DNA of 64,000 nt, from positions 310,001 through 374,000 of the forward strand of contig NZ_NNBL01000005.1 in assembly GCF_002803065.1 (NCBI RefSeq), in the 5' to 3' direction. The notes below the pieces were generated by a model. That model ran no database searches and was not told the DNA's origin. It saw only the letters and a program-made list of their open reading frames with translations. The stretch comes from Streptomyces sp. CB01635 (GTDB lineage Bacteria > Actinomycetota > Actinomycetes > Streptomycetales > Streptomycetaceae). Position numbers and translations under genes: made by a program. Below are positions 42,043 through 50,915 of this stretch, in pieces. Numbering within the stretch: position 1 is the first letter of the stretch; each line of letters begins with the position of its first letter.

Positions 42043-42840
42043 TCACGCCCGCAGAGCGACAACGGCCTCGTCCGTGTACATCAGGAACGTCAACGTCTCC
42101 TGGAAGTACAGCTCGACGCCGGTCGCGTCGTGCGAGGTGTAGCCGATGGACAGGTCCTGGCCGATGCGGAGTTCGTAGTCGCCGCCGCGGGTGGTCAGGA
42201 CGAACGCGCCGTTGATCGCGGGTGCCCAGATCAGATCGCCGTCGAGGAGGCGGGCGATGTGGCCGGACACGGGGAAGCCGTGGTCGGTGGTCTCACTGAC
42301 CGCCGTGTACGCCTCCGCGCCGAGCAGCAGCGAGTACGGGCCGTCGACGCCGGCAAGGCGCAGAGAACTGAGGGCCCTCGCGATGGTGTCGGGGTAGTCG
42401 CGAGGCTCGGCCGGCAGACTCAGGACGGGGTTGGACGTGCGCTCGCGGACGCCTTCGATCCGGGCCGCGGCGTAGCCGTCGAAGATGGCCTGGTCCTCGG
42501 CGAAGGCCATGGTGCGGGCCGCGTCCTTGACCGGCTGCCAGTCGGAGTCGTTGGAGCCGCGCGCGACATCGTCCACGGCCTCGCGGCTGACGGTGAAGGG
42601 AACGCGCAGTTCGACGAGCGGCTGGGCCTCGCGCAGGCGTGCCATGACTCCCGGGGCGGGCGGCGTGACGGACCGCAGATGCCCGGTGCCGACGGCGGCG
42701 AGTTCGAGCCCGTCGGGGCCGGTGACGTCGAGGACGCGGCGTCCCGCGACATGACGCTGGAAGGTCCGGCCGGCCTCTTGCTCGATCTCCGCCCAGGCGG
42801 CTTCGCTGATGGGGGCGAGTTCGCGGTGCAGGTTGTTCAT
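42043..42840 (-). CDS. Encapsulin shell protein (family 1)
   Basis: 265 residues. Begins NNLHRELAPISEAAWAEIEQEA and ends TLTFLMYTDEAVVALRA, the borders typical of the linocin/CFP29 family with the HK97 fold. It self-assembles into an icosahedral protein compartment (60 subunits for this size, family knowledge). Its ATG overlaps the stop of the upstream DyP gene by 4 nt, the classic cargo-shell operon. Confidence 0.95.
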   Translation of the reverse strand: MNNLHRELAPISEAAWAEIEQEAGRTFQRHVAGRRVLDVTGPDGLELAAVGTGHLRSVTPPAPGVMARLREAQPLVELRVPFTVSREAVDDVARGSNDSDWQPVKDAARTMAFAEDQAIFDGYAAARIEGVRERTSNPVLSLPAEPRDYPDTIARALSSLRLAGVDGPYSLLLGAEAYTAVSETTDHGFPVSGHIARLLDGDLIWAPAINGAFVLTTRGGDYELRIGQDLSIGYTSHDATGVELYFQETLTFLMYTDEAVVALRA

Positions 42841-43877
42841 GACGCGGGGGCTCCTTTGAGGCCGCCGATGCCCAACGAGCCGTCGGGCGGGGCGACGACG
42901 GGCTGCGGTGACGCGGCAGGGAGGGGAAGTTCGCGTGCGGCGTCCGGCAGGGCGGGCGGGTCCGGCAGGTTGTCGAGGAAGTCTGCGGTCGGAACGAAGA
43001 ACAGGTTGCCCGTGACGGCGGTGGAGAAGTCGAGGATCCGGTCGGTGTTGCCGGGAGGACTGCCGATGAACATGTTCTCGAGCATCTGCTCGGTGACCGC
43101 GGGGGTCCGCGCGTACCCGATGAAGTACGTCCCGAACTCGCCGCGCCCCAGGGTGCCGAACGGCATGTTCTTGCGGAAGATCTTCCGTTCCTCGCCGTCC
43201 TCGGTAATGGTGTTGAGGGCGACGTGGGAGTCGGCGGGCTTGGTCTCGTCGGACATCTCGATGTTGTCGGCCTTCGAACGGCCGATGACCTTCTCTTGCT
43301 CCTCCGTCGACAGAGCGTTCCAGGCAGTCATGTCATGCAGGTACTTCTGCACCACGACGTAGCTGCCGCCCGCGAACGGGGCGTCCTCGTCGCCGATGAA
43401 CACGGCAGAGCGCGCCGCGTCACCGGTCGGGTTCTCGCTGCCGTCGACGAACCCGAGCAGGTCCCGGTCGTCGAAGTAGTTGAAGCCGTGCACCTCGTCC
43501 ACAACGGTCACGGCGTCGCCGAGCTGACCGACGATGTGGCCGGCCAGCTCAAAGCAGAGGTCCATGCGCCGCGCCCGCACATGAAAGAGCAAATCCCCCG
43601 GAGTGGCGACGGCCCGATGCCGATCGCCGTTCAGCTCACGAAAGGGATGCAGCCCAACAGGCCGCGGCCCGCCGAACAACCGATCCCAGACAACAGACCC
43701 GATCCCGACGGTGCACGACAGAAACGAGTCGGGTGAGCGGAACGAGACCGAGCGCAGCAGCCCGTTCAAACCACCGAGCTGGTCGCGTACGCGGGGTTCG
43801 GCGCCAAGTGCCGTGGTCACCACGAGAAAAAGGGCCGCTGTCGAGTGCGGCGCCATGACAGGCTGCGTTTGCGTCAC
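42837..43877 (-). CDS. Dye-decolorizing peroxidase, encapsulin cargo
   Basis: 346 residues from GTG 43877 (GGGAGAGTCA upstream). GFVDGSENP with catalytic Asp145, the proximal heme ligand His218 in DSHVALN and distal Arg235 in KIFRKNMPFG are present. The C-terminal extension ends D332-GSLGIGGLKG342, the cargo-loading peptide recognised by family 1 encapsulins (SLxIGxLKG). The enzyme uses H2O2 and works inside the compartment encoded by the next gene. No Tat signal is visible, as expected for internal cargo. Confidence 0.96.
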   Translation of the reverse strand: MTQTQPVMAPHSTAALFLVVTTALGAEPRVRDQLGGLNGLLRSVSFRSPDSFLSCTVGIGSVVWDRLFGGPRPVGLHPFRELNGDRHRAVATPGDLLFHVRARRMDLCFELAGHIVGQLGDAVTVVDEVHGFNYFDDRDLLGFVDGSENPTGDAARSAVFIGDEDAPFAGGSYVVVQKYLHDMTAWNALSTEEQEKVIGRSKADNIEMSDETKPADSHVALNTITEDGEERKIFRKNMPFGTLGRGEFGTYFIGYARTPAVTEQMLENMFIGSPPGNTDRILDFSTAVTGNLFFVPTADFLDNLPDPPALPDAARELPLPAASPQPVVAPPDGSLGIGGLKGAPAS

Positions 43878-43953
43878 TGACTCTCCCGCAGGGGTGCACG
43901 ATGCGGTCGGCTGACTTCCGTCACCCTAAGCCGGGCTCACCTCTCCCGCACGG

Positions 43954-44448
43954 TCAGTCGGTGACCCGCCGTGGATCACGTCCTCTGCGGACGTCCTCCA
44001 CGAGATGCATGGCAGCCTCCTCTGCGGACGCGGCCGCGCCGTCGATCCCGACGTCCTCGGCGAACAGCTCGCCCTCCTCGTTCTTGCGCACGCCTTCGTC
44101 GGGCGATACGAGCCGACCGGAGCGCTCGGCCCCCACCTCGTCGTCGAGCGACTCGCCATCGGTGTCCCACGTGTCGCCAATACCGTCGTCATCAGGAACC
44201 ACCAGATCGGGGACCTCCTCGGACAGACGCTCGTCCAGCGTCTCGCCGAGCCGCTGCTCCGTGCAGGTGACACCGGTGTGCTCGACCCCCCAGGGCCGCT
44301 CGGGCGGCGAATAGCCCTGGTCGAGCGGATCGGTGACGCCGCCGCCTAGCAGGGTGTCCTCCTGGTCGAGGAGCCCCTCGTCGTCCTGGACCTCGGACCC
44401 GTCGGGCTGGTAGACGTCGTCTCCCCGCCCTTGATCGTCGATGTCCAC
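43954..44448 (-). CDS. DUF5709 family acidic protein
   Basis: 164 residues from GTG 44448 (GGAGGCGAC upstream; ATG 44481 in frame is the alternative). DDEGLLDQEDTLLGGGVTDPLDQGYSPPERPWGVE is the DUF5709 signature, in parts. The protein is very acidic, low in hydrophobic residues, and probably partly disordered. Streptomycete members are small cytoplasmic proteins of unknown function. The 347-bp stretch upstream to 44795 holds only the hairpin at 44541-44573. Confidence 0.88.
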   Translation of the reverse strand: MDIDDQGRGDDVYQPDGSEVQDDEGLLDQEDTLLGGGVTDPLDQGYSPPERPWGVEHTGVTCTEQRLGETLDERLSEEVPDLVVPDDDGIGDTWDTDGESLDDEVGAERSGRLVSPDEGVRKNEEGELFAEDVGIDGAAASAEEAAMHLVEDVRRGRDPRRVTD

Positions 44449-44540
44449 GTCGCCTCCTTCAGCGGTGGCCTCTGTCTCCATTGTGGGCAGCGAGGGGGCG
44501 GCACGTCTTGCGGAAGGACGGACGGCCCGGAAACGGAAGT

Positions 44541-44573
44541 GCCCCGACCGTGACGGGGGATCACGGCCGGGGC
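44541..44573. terminator. Hairpin in the 347-bp gap upstream of the DUF5709 gene
   Basis: GCCCCGACCGTGA pairs with TCACGGCCGGGGC (12 of 13) around CGGGGGA. It lies between two minus-strand genes and likely ends transcription from the caspase-like gene at 44796. I see nothing else in 44482-44795. Confidence 0.55.
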
Positions 44574-44795
44574 GGTCTGAGTGGTCGCGGATGGCGGTCG
44601 CCTCTCGGCGGGGGCTCCACAAGGCATCAGCCGAACGATCGTCCTTGCAGGCAAATGAGATGAGGCCCGGGGACACAGCTCCATCCGCGTCCACGTCTAG
44701 TTTAACGAAGAACCACCCCGGGGAATTCCCCGCCCCGCAACCGGCCCTATGAACTACGTCACGGACCGCACCGAACCCCGCCGCCCACCCTTCCG

Positions 44796-46037
44796 TCACG
44801 GCGTCACAGCCACACCCTCCAGTGCCGAGATCCGCCGGCCGATGGCCTCGAGCGCACCGGGCCGCTGCCCGGGAACCGCACGCCGCAACCGCGTAAGAGA
44901 GGCCGCAAGCGCACGGGCCTGCGCCGGATCACCAAGCTGCTCCCACTGGTGATGAGCGCGATCGACGGCAGCCTCGACATCCTCCGAGCCCACCGCCTGC
45001 CCGCGCGCGAGCCGAGCCTCGGCCGCAGCTGTCCACAGTTGGCAACTGCGCCCAGGATCCTGAGCGAGCCGCGCAAGATCGGCACGCACCTCGAGCCAGT
45101 GGAGCGCCTCCGGCGACCCCGCACCATGGGTACGCAGAGCAGTGCTCTCCCACATAGCGGCGAGGGCAGCGGCCTCACCGTGCCGCCCGGACTGCGCGGC
45201 GGCGAGGATCGCCGGGTGCGGGTCGGCATCAGGACGAGGCTCGACGACAGGTACCTCCTCCTGCCTGGCGGCCGGCACAGGCGGGCGGGGAGCCGCCGGA
45301 ACAGGCCCCGGCCCACCATCGACCGCGAGGAACAGGGCACCATCCGGACCGGCCTCCCCAGCCGCCTGAGCATGAAGATGCGCAAGCGGCGGACGGTGCC
45401 CGTTACGCCATATCGAGGCGTAGGTCTTGAGATAACCGGGCACGGCGGTAGAACGACGCGGAGGAGGAGGCGAGACCCGCCCGAACAAACGAACACCCAC
45501 CCCCACGCCGAACCCCCCGCCCCGCACCAGCTCCCAGGCATCCCCATCGGCCACCAGGTCAAGGACAACCGTGGTGGTGTCGGGCCGCCGCAACGCGAGT
45601 TCGCCGGTGAGCCAGTGCCAGGGCAGGGAGGTGTACCGCAGGGTCGACGGAGTGGTACGGGCCAGGGCGAGATGAAGCAGACGCTGGCGCTGATCCAGAT
45701 GAAGCTGCCCGGTCACGAACAGGGCGAGAGGCCCGGGCGCGGCGACCGCCGTGCGGATGCGGGTGAGGACCGTCTGCGGGTCGACGGGATCGGCGAGTTC
45801 GACGACGGTCGCGGCGGCGGTGCCGGTCAGGGCACTGGGCGGTACGGCCGCGAGCGCGGGCAGTACGGAAGTCGCGTCGATGAGGCAGCTCTTGTTCGCC
45901 GGGGCGGCCGCAAGGAGCAGCGCGGTCCCGGTCACTGTCTGTTCCCCGTTGTCCTGCTGAGTGGTCACCACTACAGCACCGTAACTGGTCCTTCTGTGCC
46001 GCGCGTGACCGTCAGGAGCAGCTCGACTGGTGCTCAT
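44796..46037 (-). CDS. Pseudo-caspase (degenerate peptidase C14-like) with TPR-like C-terminus
   Basis: 413 residues. Residues about 30-180 follow the bacterial caspase-like fold: ALFVTGQLHLDQRQRLLHLAL aligns with the YYAGHGxxD...LYLAL segment, LRYTSLPWHWL with LRYTALPYxxL, and TTTVVLDLVADGDAW with VVVLDCCYSGRA. The catalytic His is Gln (TGQ) and the catalytic Cys is Leu (LDLVADG). After a Gly/Pro-rich linker, residues about 280-410 are paired helices (AAAQSGRHGEAAALAAMW, LARLAQDPGRSCQLW) like TPR repeats. It is most likely a non-proteolytic relative used for protein contact. The family assignment is by eye. Confidence 0.6.
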   Translation of the reverse strand: MSTSRAAPDGHARHRRTSYGAVVVTTQQDNGEQTVTGTALLLAAAPANKSCLIDATSVLPALAAVPPSALTGTAAATVVELADPVDPQTVLTRIRTAVAAPGPLALFVTGQLHLDQRQRLLHLALARTTPSTLRYTSLPWHWLTGELALRRPDTTTVVLDLVADGDAWELVRGGGFGVGVGVRLFGRVSPPPPRRSTAVPGYLKTYASIWRNGHRPPLAHLHAQAAGEAGPDGALFLAVDGGPGPVPAAPRPPVPAARQEEVPVVEPRPDADPHPAILAAAQSGRHGEAAALAAMWESTALRTHGAGSPEALHWLEVRADLARLAQDPGRSCQLWTAAAEARLARGQAVGSEDVEAAVDRAHHQWEQLGDPAQARALAASLTRLRRAVPGQRPGALEAIGRRISALEGVAVTP

Positions 46038-46180
46038 ACAGGGCGATTTGGACGTAATCGGGAAGTGGCTGCCGCACGCGCACGCGTTCCGTCATTGTTG
46101 GCGGAACGAGAACGCCACGCGTCCGGCGCCGGGACCCCGTCCGGGTGCGGAGCCGATTCACCTCACGGAAGCTGAGGACT

Positions 46181-46399
46181 ATGGACGAACCTGAAGGATT
46201 TCCCCCTGTAGTCGTGCACGCCACTCAGCCCGGCGGGCGCCGGGTGACGATCCGCGGCGAGGACGCCGGGCTGGCCACCGGGCAGGAGGACGTGCTCGAG
46301 TTCCTGCGGCGCGCGGGCCTGGAGGACGCGCGGCTGGACGACCCCGAGCTGGTCGAGTGGCGGGGTGGCGGCACGCAGGTGTGGCCGGCGCAGATCTAG
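46181..46399 (+). CDS. Small acidic hypothetical protein
   Basis: 72 residues beginning MDEPEGFPPVVVHATQPGG and ending WRGGGTQVWPAQI. It has a short beta/alpha pattern (RRVTIRGEDAG; EDVLEFLRRAGLED) and no Cys or membrane segment. Proteins of this look are common in streptomycetes; I cannot assign a function. ATG 46181 follows GAAGCTGAGGACT, a fair ribosome site. Confidence 0.65.
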   Translation: MDEPEGFPPVVVHATQPGGRRVTIRGEDAGLATGQEDVLEFLRRAGLEDARLDDPELVEWRGGGTQVWPAQI

Positions 46400-46422
46400 A
46401 CCAACCGCCGAGCCCCCAGCCC

Positions 46423-46450
46423 CAGCACCCAGCACCCAGCACCCAGCACC
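46423..46450. repeat. Four tandem copies of CAGCACC
   Basis: Perfect 7-bp units at 46423, 46430, 46437 and 46444, preceded by degenerate CAGCCC. They lie in the 58-bp gap between the convergent small gene and the SDR gene, 8 bp from the SDR stop. Confidence 0.8.
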
Positions 46451-46457
46451 CACAGCG

Positions 46458-47393
46458 TCAGCGGTAAGAGCCCGCATCAGCCGGCTTGCCCGGATCCTGC
46501 ACCTCGACGAGATAGCGCCATGCGTCGGGCCGGCTCCCGTCGACGTCGGTGAACCCGTACACCTGGGCAAGTGCCCCACTGGACGTCGACTGCCCGTTCC
46601 AGCGGGCCACTTCGGGGTCGGCGGCGAGCGCGGCGACGGCCCGGCCGACGTAGAACGGGGTCTCGGAGATGCCGAAGTGCGGTGTCCGTTCCAGGGCGTC
46701 GCGCCAGTTGTCCTCGGTGACGCCGTAGTGCCCGAGCATGATCTCCGAGCGGAGCCAGCCCGGGGTGAGGGCGAGGGCTGTGGCGCCCCGCGGACCCAGC
46801 TCCTGCCCGAGGGCGAAGCCCATGCGCAGGACGGAGCTCTTGGCGAGGTCGTAGAAGAAGGAGACGCGATAGTTGTCGCGGTTGTATTCAGCCGTGCCGT
46901 CGGTCACCTCGACCACGAGACCGCCGGGGTTGCGGAGCAGGAGCGGCAGTGCGTAGTGACTGGTGATGGCGTGTGTCTCGACGGCGAGGCGGAGCAGCCG
47001 AAGCCCGTCGTCGAGGTCGTGCTCCCAGACCGGGGTGTCCCAGGCGAAGAGGTTCTCGCCGCCCCAGATGTCGTTGACCAGCACGTCGAGCCGACCCTGT
47101 TCGTCGGCGATGCGGTCGACGAGGGCCTTGACCTGGGCGGACTCCAGGTGGTCGGTGGGCACGGCGATACCGCGTCCGCCGGCCGCGGTCACCAGGTCGG
47201 CCGTGTCCTCGATGGTCTCCGGCCGGTCGTACTCGGAGCGCCGGGCCCGCGTGGTGCGCCCGGTCACGTACACCGTGGCGCCGGCCGCGCCGAGTTCCAC
47301 GGCGATGCCCCGTCCCGCGCCGCGGGTCGCACCCGCCACGAGGGCGACCTTGCCGTCCAGCCGGGCGCTTCCGGTCCCGGGTTCCTGCGTCAT
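46458..47393 (-). CDS. Short-chain dehydrogenase/reductase
   Basis: 311 residues from ATG 47393 (GGAGGCGGCTTC upstream). The NAD(P) loop is VALVAGATRGAGRGIAVEL, LDVLVNDIWGGE stands for the NNAG motif (here ND-WGG), and Y-x-x-x-K is FFYDLAKSSV. The C-terminal part is longer than classic SDRs (about 250 residues), with an LTPGWLRSEIML segment. Substrate unknown. Confidence 0.9.
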   Translation of the reverse strand: MTQEPGTGSARLDGKVALVAGATRGAGRGIAVELGAAGATVYVTGRTTRARRSEYDRPETIEDTADLVTAAGGRGIAVPTDHLESAQVKALVDRIADEQGRLDVLVNDIWGGENLFAWDTPVWEHDLDDGLRLLRLAVETHAITSHYALPLLLRNPGGLVVEVTDGTAEYNRDNYRVSFFYDLAKSSVLRMGFALGQELGPRGATALALTPGWLRSEIMLGHYGVTEDNWRDALERTPHFGISETPFYVGRAVAALAADPEVARWNGQSTSSGALAQVYGFTDVDGSRPDAWRYLVEVQDPGKPADAGSYR

Positions 47394-47613
47394 GAAGCCG
47401 CCTCCTCGCTGCTGCCGGACAGGCCGTCGTGGCCCGTCCTCGGTTCGAGCATGACCCGAAATCAGGACACCGAGTGTCGCCATTCCTGAGCGGATGACGG
47501 CGATGACGACGCCCAGAACGTGAAGCGCCTTCTCGCCCATCGGTCACATTCCAGGGCCGACCCGTGTCATAACAGTGACCAGGGAACCCGCCCGATGCGA
47601 CAGGGAGACGCCG

Positions 47614-48078
47614 ATGCAACCCGCCCGGACCGCGAAACAGCGCAAGCAGGACACCCTCGACCGGCTCGAACGCGACGAGGACGTATGGGTGGCCACGGCG
47701 GACACGTCGGACGGGGAAGGCGCGACGCCCTATCTCGTGCCGCTGTCGTTCCTGTGGGACGGTTCGACGCTGCTGCTCGCCACCCCGGCGGCCAGTCCCA
47801 CGGGACGCAATCTGCGGTCCGCGGGGCGGGCCAGGCTCGGCATCGGGCCGACGCGTGACGTAGTCATGATCGAGGGCACGGTACGGACGCTGACGGCCAC
47901 GGAGCTCCCGGACGACGTCGGTGACGCGTTCGCGGCGAAGACAGGGTTCGACCCGCGCGGGCTGACCTCGGAGTACCTCTATTTCCGGGTCACGCCGCAG
48001 CGGGTCCAGGCCTGGCGGGAGGCCAACGAGCTGGCGGGCAGGGAGCTGATGCGGGAGGGCGAGTGGACCGAGGACTGA
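47614..48078 (+). CDS. PPOX-class (F420- or FMN-dependent) split beta-barrel protein
   Basis: 154 residues; ATG 47614 after GGGAGACGCCG. The pyridoxamine-phosphate-oxidase-like barrel is seen in VWVATADTSDGEGATPYLVPLSFLWDGSTLLLAT and GRNLRSAGRARLGIGPTRDVVMIEG (in pieces). Members bind F420, FMN or heme; the C-terminal YFRVTPQRVQAWREANE is typical of the actinobacterial F420-linked branch. Reaction unknown. It ends at the terminator 48149-48180. Confidence 0.87.
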   Translation: MQPARTAKQRKQDTLDRLERDEDVWVATADTSDGEGATPYLVPLSFLWDGSTLLLATPAASPTGRNLRSAGRARLGIGPTRDVVMIEGTVRTLTATELPDDVGDAFAAKTGFDPRGLTSEYLYFRVTPQRVQAWREANELAGRELMREGEWTED

Positions 48079-48148
48079 ACCACCGGCACCGCCGCACGAG
48101 TTGAAGCCCACCGCCACTCACCGCACCCCGAGCCCGAAAAACACAGAA

Positions 48149-48180
48149 CGCGCCCGCCGAATACCCCTTCGACGGGCGCG
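48149..48180. terminator. Bidirectional terminator between PPOX and efflux genes
   Basis: CGCGCCCG (48149-48156) pairs perfectly with CGGGCGCG (48173-48180); the 16-nt loop can pair further (CGAA with TTCG). It sits between convergent genes. Confidence 0.55.
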
Positions 48181-48221
48181 CCCAGCGCCACACAAACAGC
48201 CGGCTGACCCGACCGACCGAC

Positions 48222-49829
48222 TCAGCCGGCGGCAGGCTCCAACTCCTTCTCCTCGCCGCCCGGCCGCGCCGTCTCGTTCTCGGCATGCCAGTCCTCGTTG
48301 TCGGCGAGCGGCTTCTCCTTCAGCACGAAGGCGAGGACGAGACCGACCGCGAAGACGGGCACCAGGTACAGGAAGATCGGCACGAGTGCCTCCTGGTACG
48401 AGGAGACAACCGTGGCGCGCAGGTCGGCCGGCAGGGCCCGTACGAGCGCGGGCGTCAGTGAGTCGCTGTCGCCGACCTTCGACGCGGCGTCCGCGGGCAG
48501 GCGCGTGGCGAGCTGGTCGGTGAGGCGGCTGGCGAAGACCGCGCCGACGACGGCGGTTCCCAGGGTCGCGCCGATCTCACGGAAGAAGTTGTTCGCGGAG
48601 GTGGCGGTGCCGACCTCGGCGCCCGGGAAGTCGTTCTGCACGGCGAGTACGAGGGTCTGCATCATCAGGCCGACACCGGCGCCCGCGAGTCCGACGTACA
48701 GGCAGACCAGCCAGACCGGGTCGCTCACGTCGAGGCGGGACATCAGGAACGCGACGAGCATGATGATGACCGTGCCGACGATCGGATAGACCTTGTAGCG
48801 GCCGGTCTTGCTCATGATCGCGCCGGACGGCAGCGCCGTGGCCATGATGCCGACGACCATCGGGATGAGCAGCAGCCCCGACTCGGTGGCCGTCTTGCCG
48901 TAGACCATCTGCAGATACGTGGGCATGTAGCCGACGATCGCGAACATGCCGAGGCCGATGACGATCATGCCGAGCAGCGTGGCGACGTTGAAGATCGGGC
49001 TGCGGAAGAGGTGCAGCGGGATGACCGGCTCGGCGGCCCGCTTCTCGGCGACGAAGAACAGCACCCAGGCGACGACCGCGCCGACGCCGAGCCCGATGAC
49101 CAGCGGGTCGGACCACGCGTACTGCGTGCCGCCCCAGCTTGCGAACAGCACGGTGCAGGTGACGGCGGCGGCCATCAGGGCGGTGCCGAGGTAGTCGAGA
49201 GTGACCTTGACGGCCTTGCGCGGCAGCTTGATCGCGACGGCCGCGACGAAGAAGGCGAGGATGCCGAGCGGAAGATTGACCCAGAACGCCCAGCGCCACG
49301 AGTGCTCGTCGGTGAACCAGCCGCCGAGCAGCGGCCCGACGACCGAGGAAAGACCGAACACGGCGCCCATGGGGGCCATGTACTTGGCGCGCTCCCGGGG
49401 CGGAACGAGGTCGGCGATGATCGCCTGCGAGGTGATCATGAGGCCGCCGCCACCCAGGCCCTGGAGGGCGCGGCCGGCGACGAGGGTGCCCATGTTCTGG
49501 GCGAGCCCGCAGACCACGGAGCCGACCAGGAAGAGCGCGATGCCCGCGAGGAAGATGTTCTTGCGGCCCATGAGGTCGCCGAGCTTGCCGTAGACCGGCA
49601 TGCCGATGGTGGCGGCGAGGATGTACGCGGTGGTGATCCACGCCATGTGCTCGATGCCGTTGAGCTCGCCGACGATGGTCGGCAGGGCGGTGCTGACGAT
49701 GGTCTGGTCGAGCGCGCCGAGCAGCATCGTCAGCATCAGCGCGCCGAAGATCAGCCCGAAGTTGTGCGGCTTGGCTATGCCGTCCTCAGGGGCGGGATCG
49801 GAGCCCGCCGGTGCGGGGGCGTGGGTCAT
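48222..49829 (-). CDS. MFS efflux transporter, DHA2 (14-segment EmrB/QacA type)
   Basis: 535 residues with 14 predicted membrane segments. LGALDQTIVSTALPTIVGEL carries motif D1, GKLGDLMGRKNIFLAG motif A, GRALQGLGGGGLMI motif B, and GAVFGLSSVVGPLLGGWFTD motif C, which marks antiporters. It should export a drug or metabolite with proton antiport. The TetR gene directly upstream on the same strand is its likely regulator. Confidence 0.94.
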   Translation of the reverse strand: MTHAPAPAGSDPAPEDGIAKPHNFGLIFGALMLTMLLGALDQTIVSTALPTIVGELNGIEHMAWITTAYILAATIGMPVYGKLGDLMGRKNIFLAGIALFLVGSVVCGLAQNMGTLVAGRALQGLGGGGLMITSQAIIADLVPPRERAKYMAPMGAVFGLSSVVGPLLGGWFTDEHSWRWAFWVNLPLGILAFFVAAVAIKLPRKAVKVTLDYLGTALMAAAVTCTVLFASWGGTQYAWSDPLVIGLGVGAVVAWVLFFVAEKRAAEPVIPLHLFRSPIFNVATLLGMIVIGLGMFAIVGYMPTYLQMVYGKTATESGLLLIPMVVGIMATALPSGAIMSKTGRYKVYPIVGTVIIMLVAFLMSRLDVSDPVWLVCLYVGLAGAGVGLMMQTLVLAVQNDFPGAEVGTATSANNFFREIGATLGTAVVGAVFASRLTDQLATRLPADAASKVGDSDSLTPALVRALPADLRATVVSSYQEALVPIFLYLVPVFAVGLVLAFVLKEKPLADNEDWHAENETARPGGEEKELEPAAG

Positions 49830-50001
49830 GCTCAGGTCTCCGTACGTGAAGGGATGGGGTGCGCGGCGCGCGAGCGGTCGCCGCCCGGGGAGGCTGGGGA
49901 GCTTCGGGGCTCGGGTGGGGAGTCGTGTGGGGGCCTTGCGCGGGGAGCGCGCGCACCGGTGCGGTGGGGGCCGCAGCCGGGTCGCGCTTCGGAGCCGCGC
50001 C

Positions 50002-50676
50002 TCAGGCCTCCCGTTCGGTGGTGGCGTGTGGGAAGTCCGCCGGGGAGAGGAGGCCGCGCAGGGCGGTGAACGAGTCGCGCACCGAGGCCGCGGGACCGTC
50101 GGGGTGCTGCTTGTCGCGGGCCCATCGCATGAGGCCGTTGCGTACGGCGGTCATGGCGATCCCCGCGAGAAGAGCGACGGTCTGCCCGTCGGGGGCGTCT
50201 CCGGTGCGGCGGGCGATGGCGCCGGCGAGATCCCGTTCGAGCGCGTCGCACTCGGCGAGGAACGCGCCGAGGGCCGAGGGCACCTTCTCGACGATGGCGA
50301 AGACGTCCTCGAACGCTCCGGCGCCGGGCGCCATCTCGTCCACGTGCGTGGCGAACACCTCGCCCAGGTCCCGCAGCACGGCGTCCGGGTCGCGGCCGGG
50401 CGCGGAGACGAACTGCTCCGCCTCGGCCTCCGTCAGGCCACCGGGCCAGGCGAAGAGCGCGGTCTCTTTGGTGCGGAAGTAGTTGAAGAAGGTCCGCGGG
50501 GAGACGCCGGCCTCCTTGCTGATCATCTCGACCGTGACGTGTTCGAGGCCGTGTTCACGGGCCAGGCGGACCGTGGCGGCGTGCAGTTCGGCCCGGGTCT
50601 GGCGCCGTCGCCGGGCGCGCAGCCCTTCGGCCGGCGCCTGCTCGCGGACCGCCGACGTCGCGGTGCCTGATGTCAT
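50002..50676 (-). CDS. TetR family regulator of the DHA2 pump
   Basis: 224 residues from ATG 50676. Helix-turn-helix: QTRAELHAATVRLAREHGLEHVTVEMISKEAGVSPRTFFNYFRTKETAL (in parts, residues about 25-75). The C-terminal domain starts GLTEAEAEQFVSAPGRD, typical of the MftR/acyltransferase-like C-terminal type. A strong palindromic site (50682-50711) lies directly before the start, so it is probably autorepressing. The 172-nt gap to the pump gene shows no terminator, so both may be one transcript. Confidence 0.92.
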   Translation of the reverse strand: MTSGTATSAVREQAPAEGLRARRRRQTRAELHAATVRLAREHGLEHVTVEMISKEAGVSPRTFFNYFRTKETALFAWPGGLTEAEAEQFVSAPGRDPDAVLRDLGEVFATHVDEMAPGAGAFEDVFAIVEKVPSALGAFLAECDALERDLAGAIARRTGDAPDGQTVALLAGIAMTAVRNGLMRWARDKQHPDGPAASVRDSFTALRGLLSPADFPHATTEREA

Positions 50677-50681
50677 CACGC

Positions 50682-50711
50682 CAAAGATTCTTGCACACAC
50701 TGCAATCTTTG
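50682..50711. promoter_or_regulatory. Nested palindromic operator before the TetR gene
   Basis: CAAAGATT (50682-50689) faces AATCTTTG (50704-50711), perfect over 8 bp. Inside, TTGCA-CACAC-TGCAA (50691-50705) is a second perfect inverted repeat. It is an AT-rich island 6 bp upstream of the regulator start. Confidence 0.65.
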
Positions 50712-50792
50712 CGCGCACTGCATCTAGGGCCCATGAACCCTCGGCACCCGTGGTCACGTCAGCGACGCAGGCGCCGGCTCGGACACCGGCTC

Positions 50793-50828
50793 AGGCGCTG
50801 ACACGGGCACTGACATGGGCACTGACAT
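50793..50828. repeat. 12-bp tandem repeat upstream of the DUF4232 gene
   Basis: GGGCACTGACAT is repeated perfectly at 50805-50816 and 50817-50828 and imperfectly at 50793-50804 (aggcgctgacac). It is noncoding, about 90 bp before the secreted protein gene. Confidence 0.7.
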
Positions 50829-50915
50829 GGGCAGAGGCATCCATCCGAGCTAGGCTCCTTAAGCGTCATTTCAGGTGAAATGCGAAAAGCCACCGTTCGC
50901 CGGGAGACCAGACTG

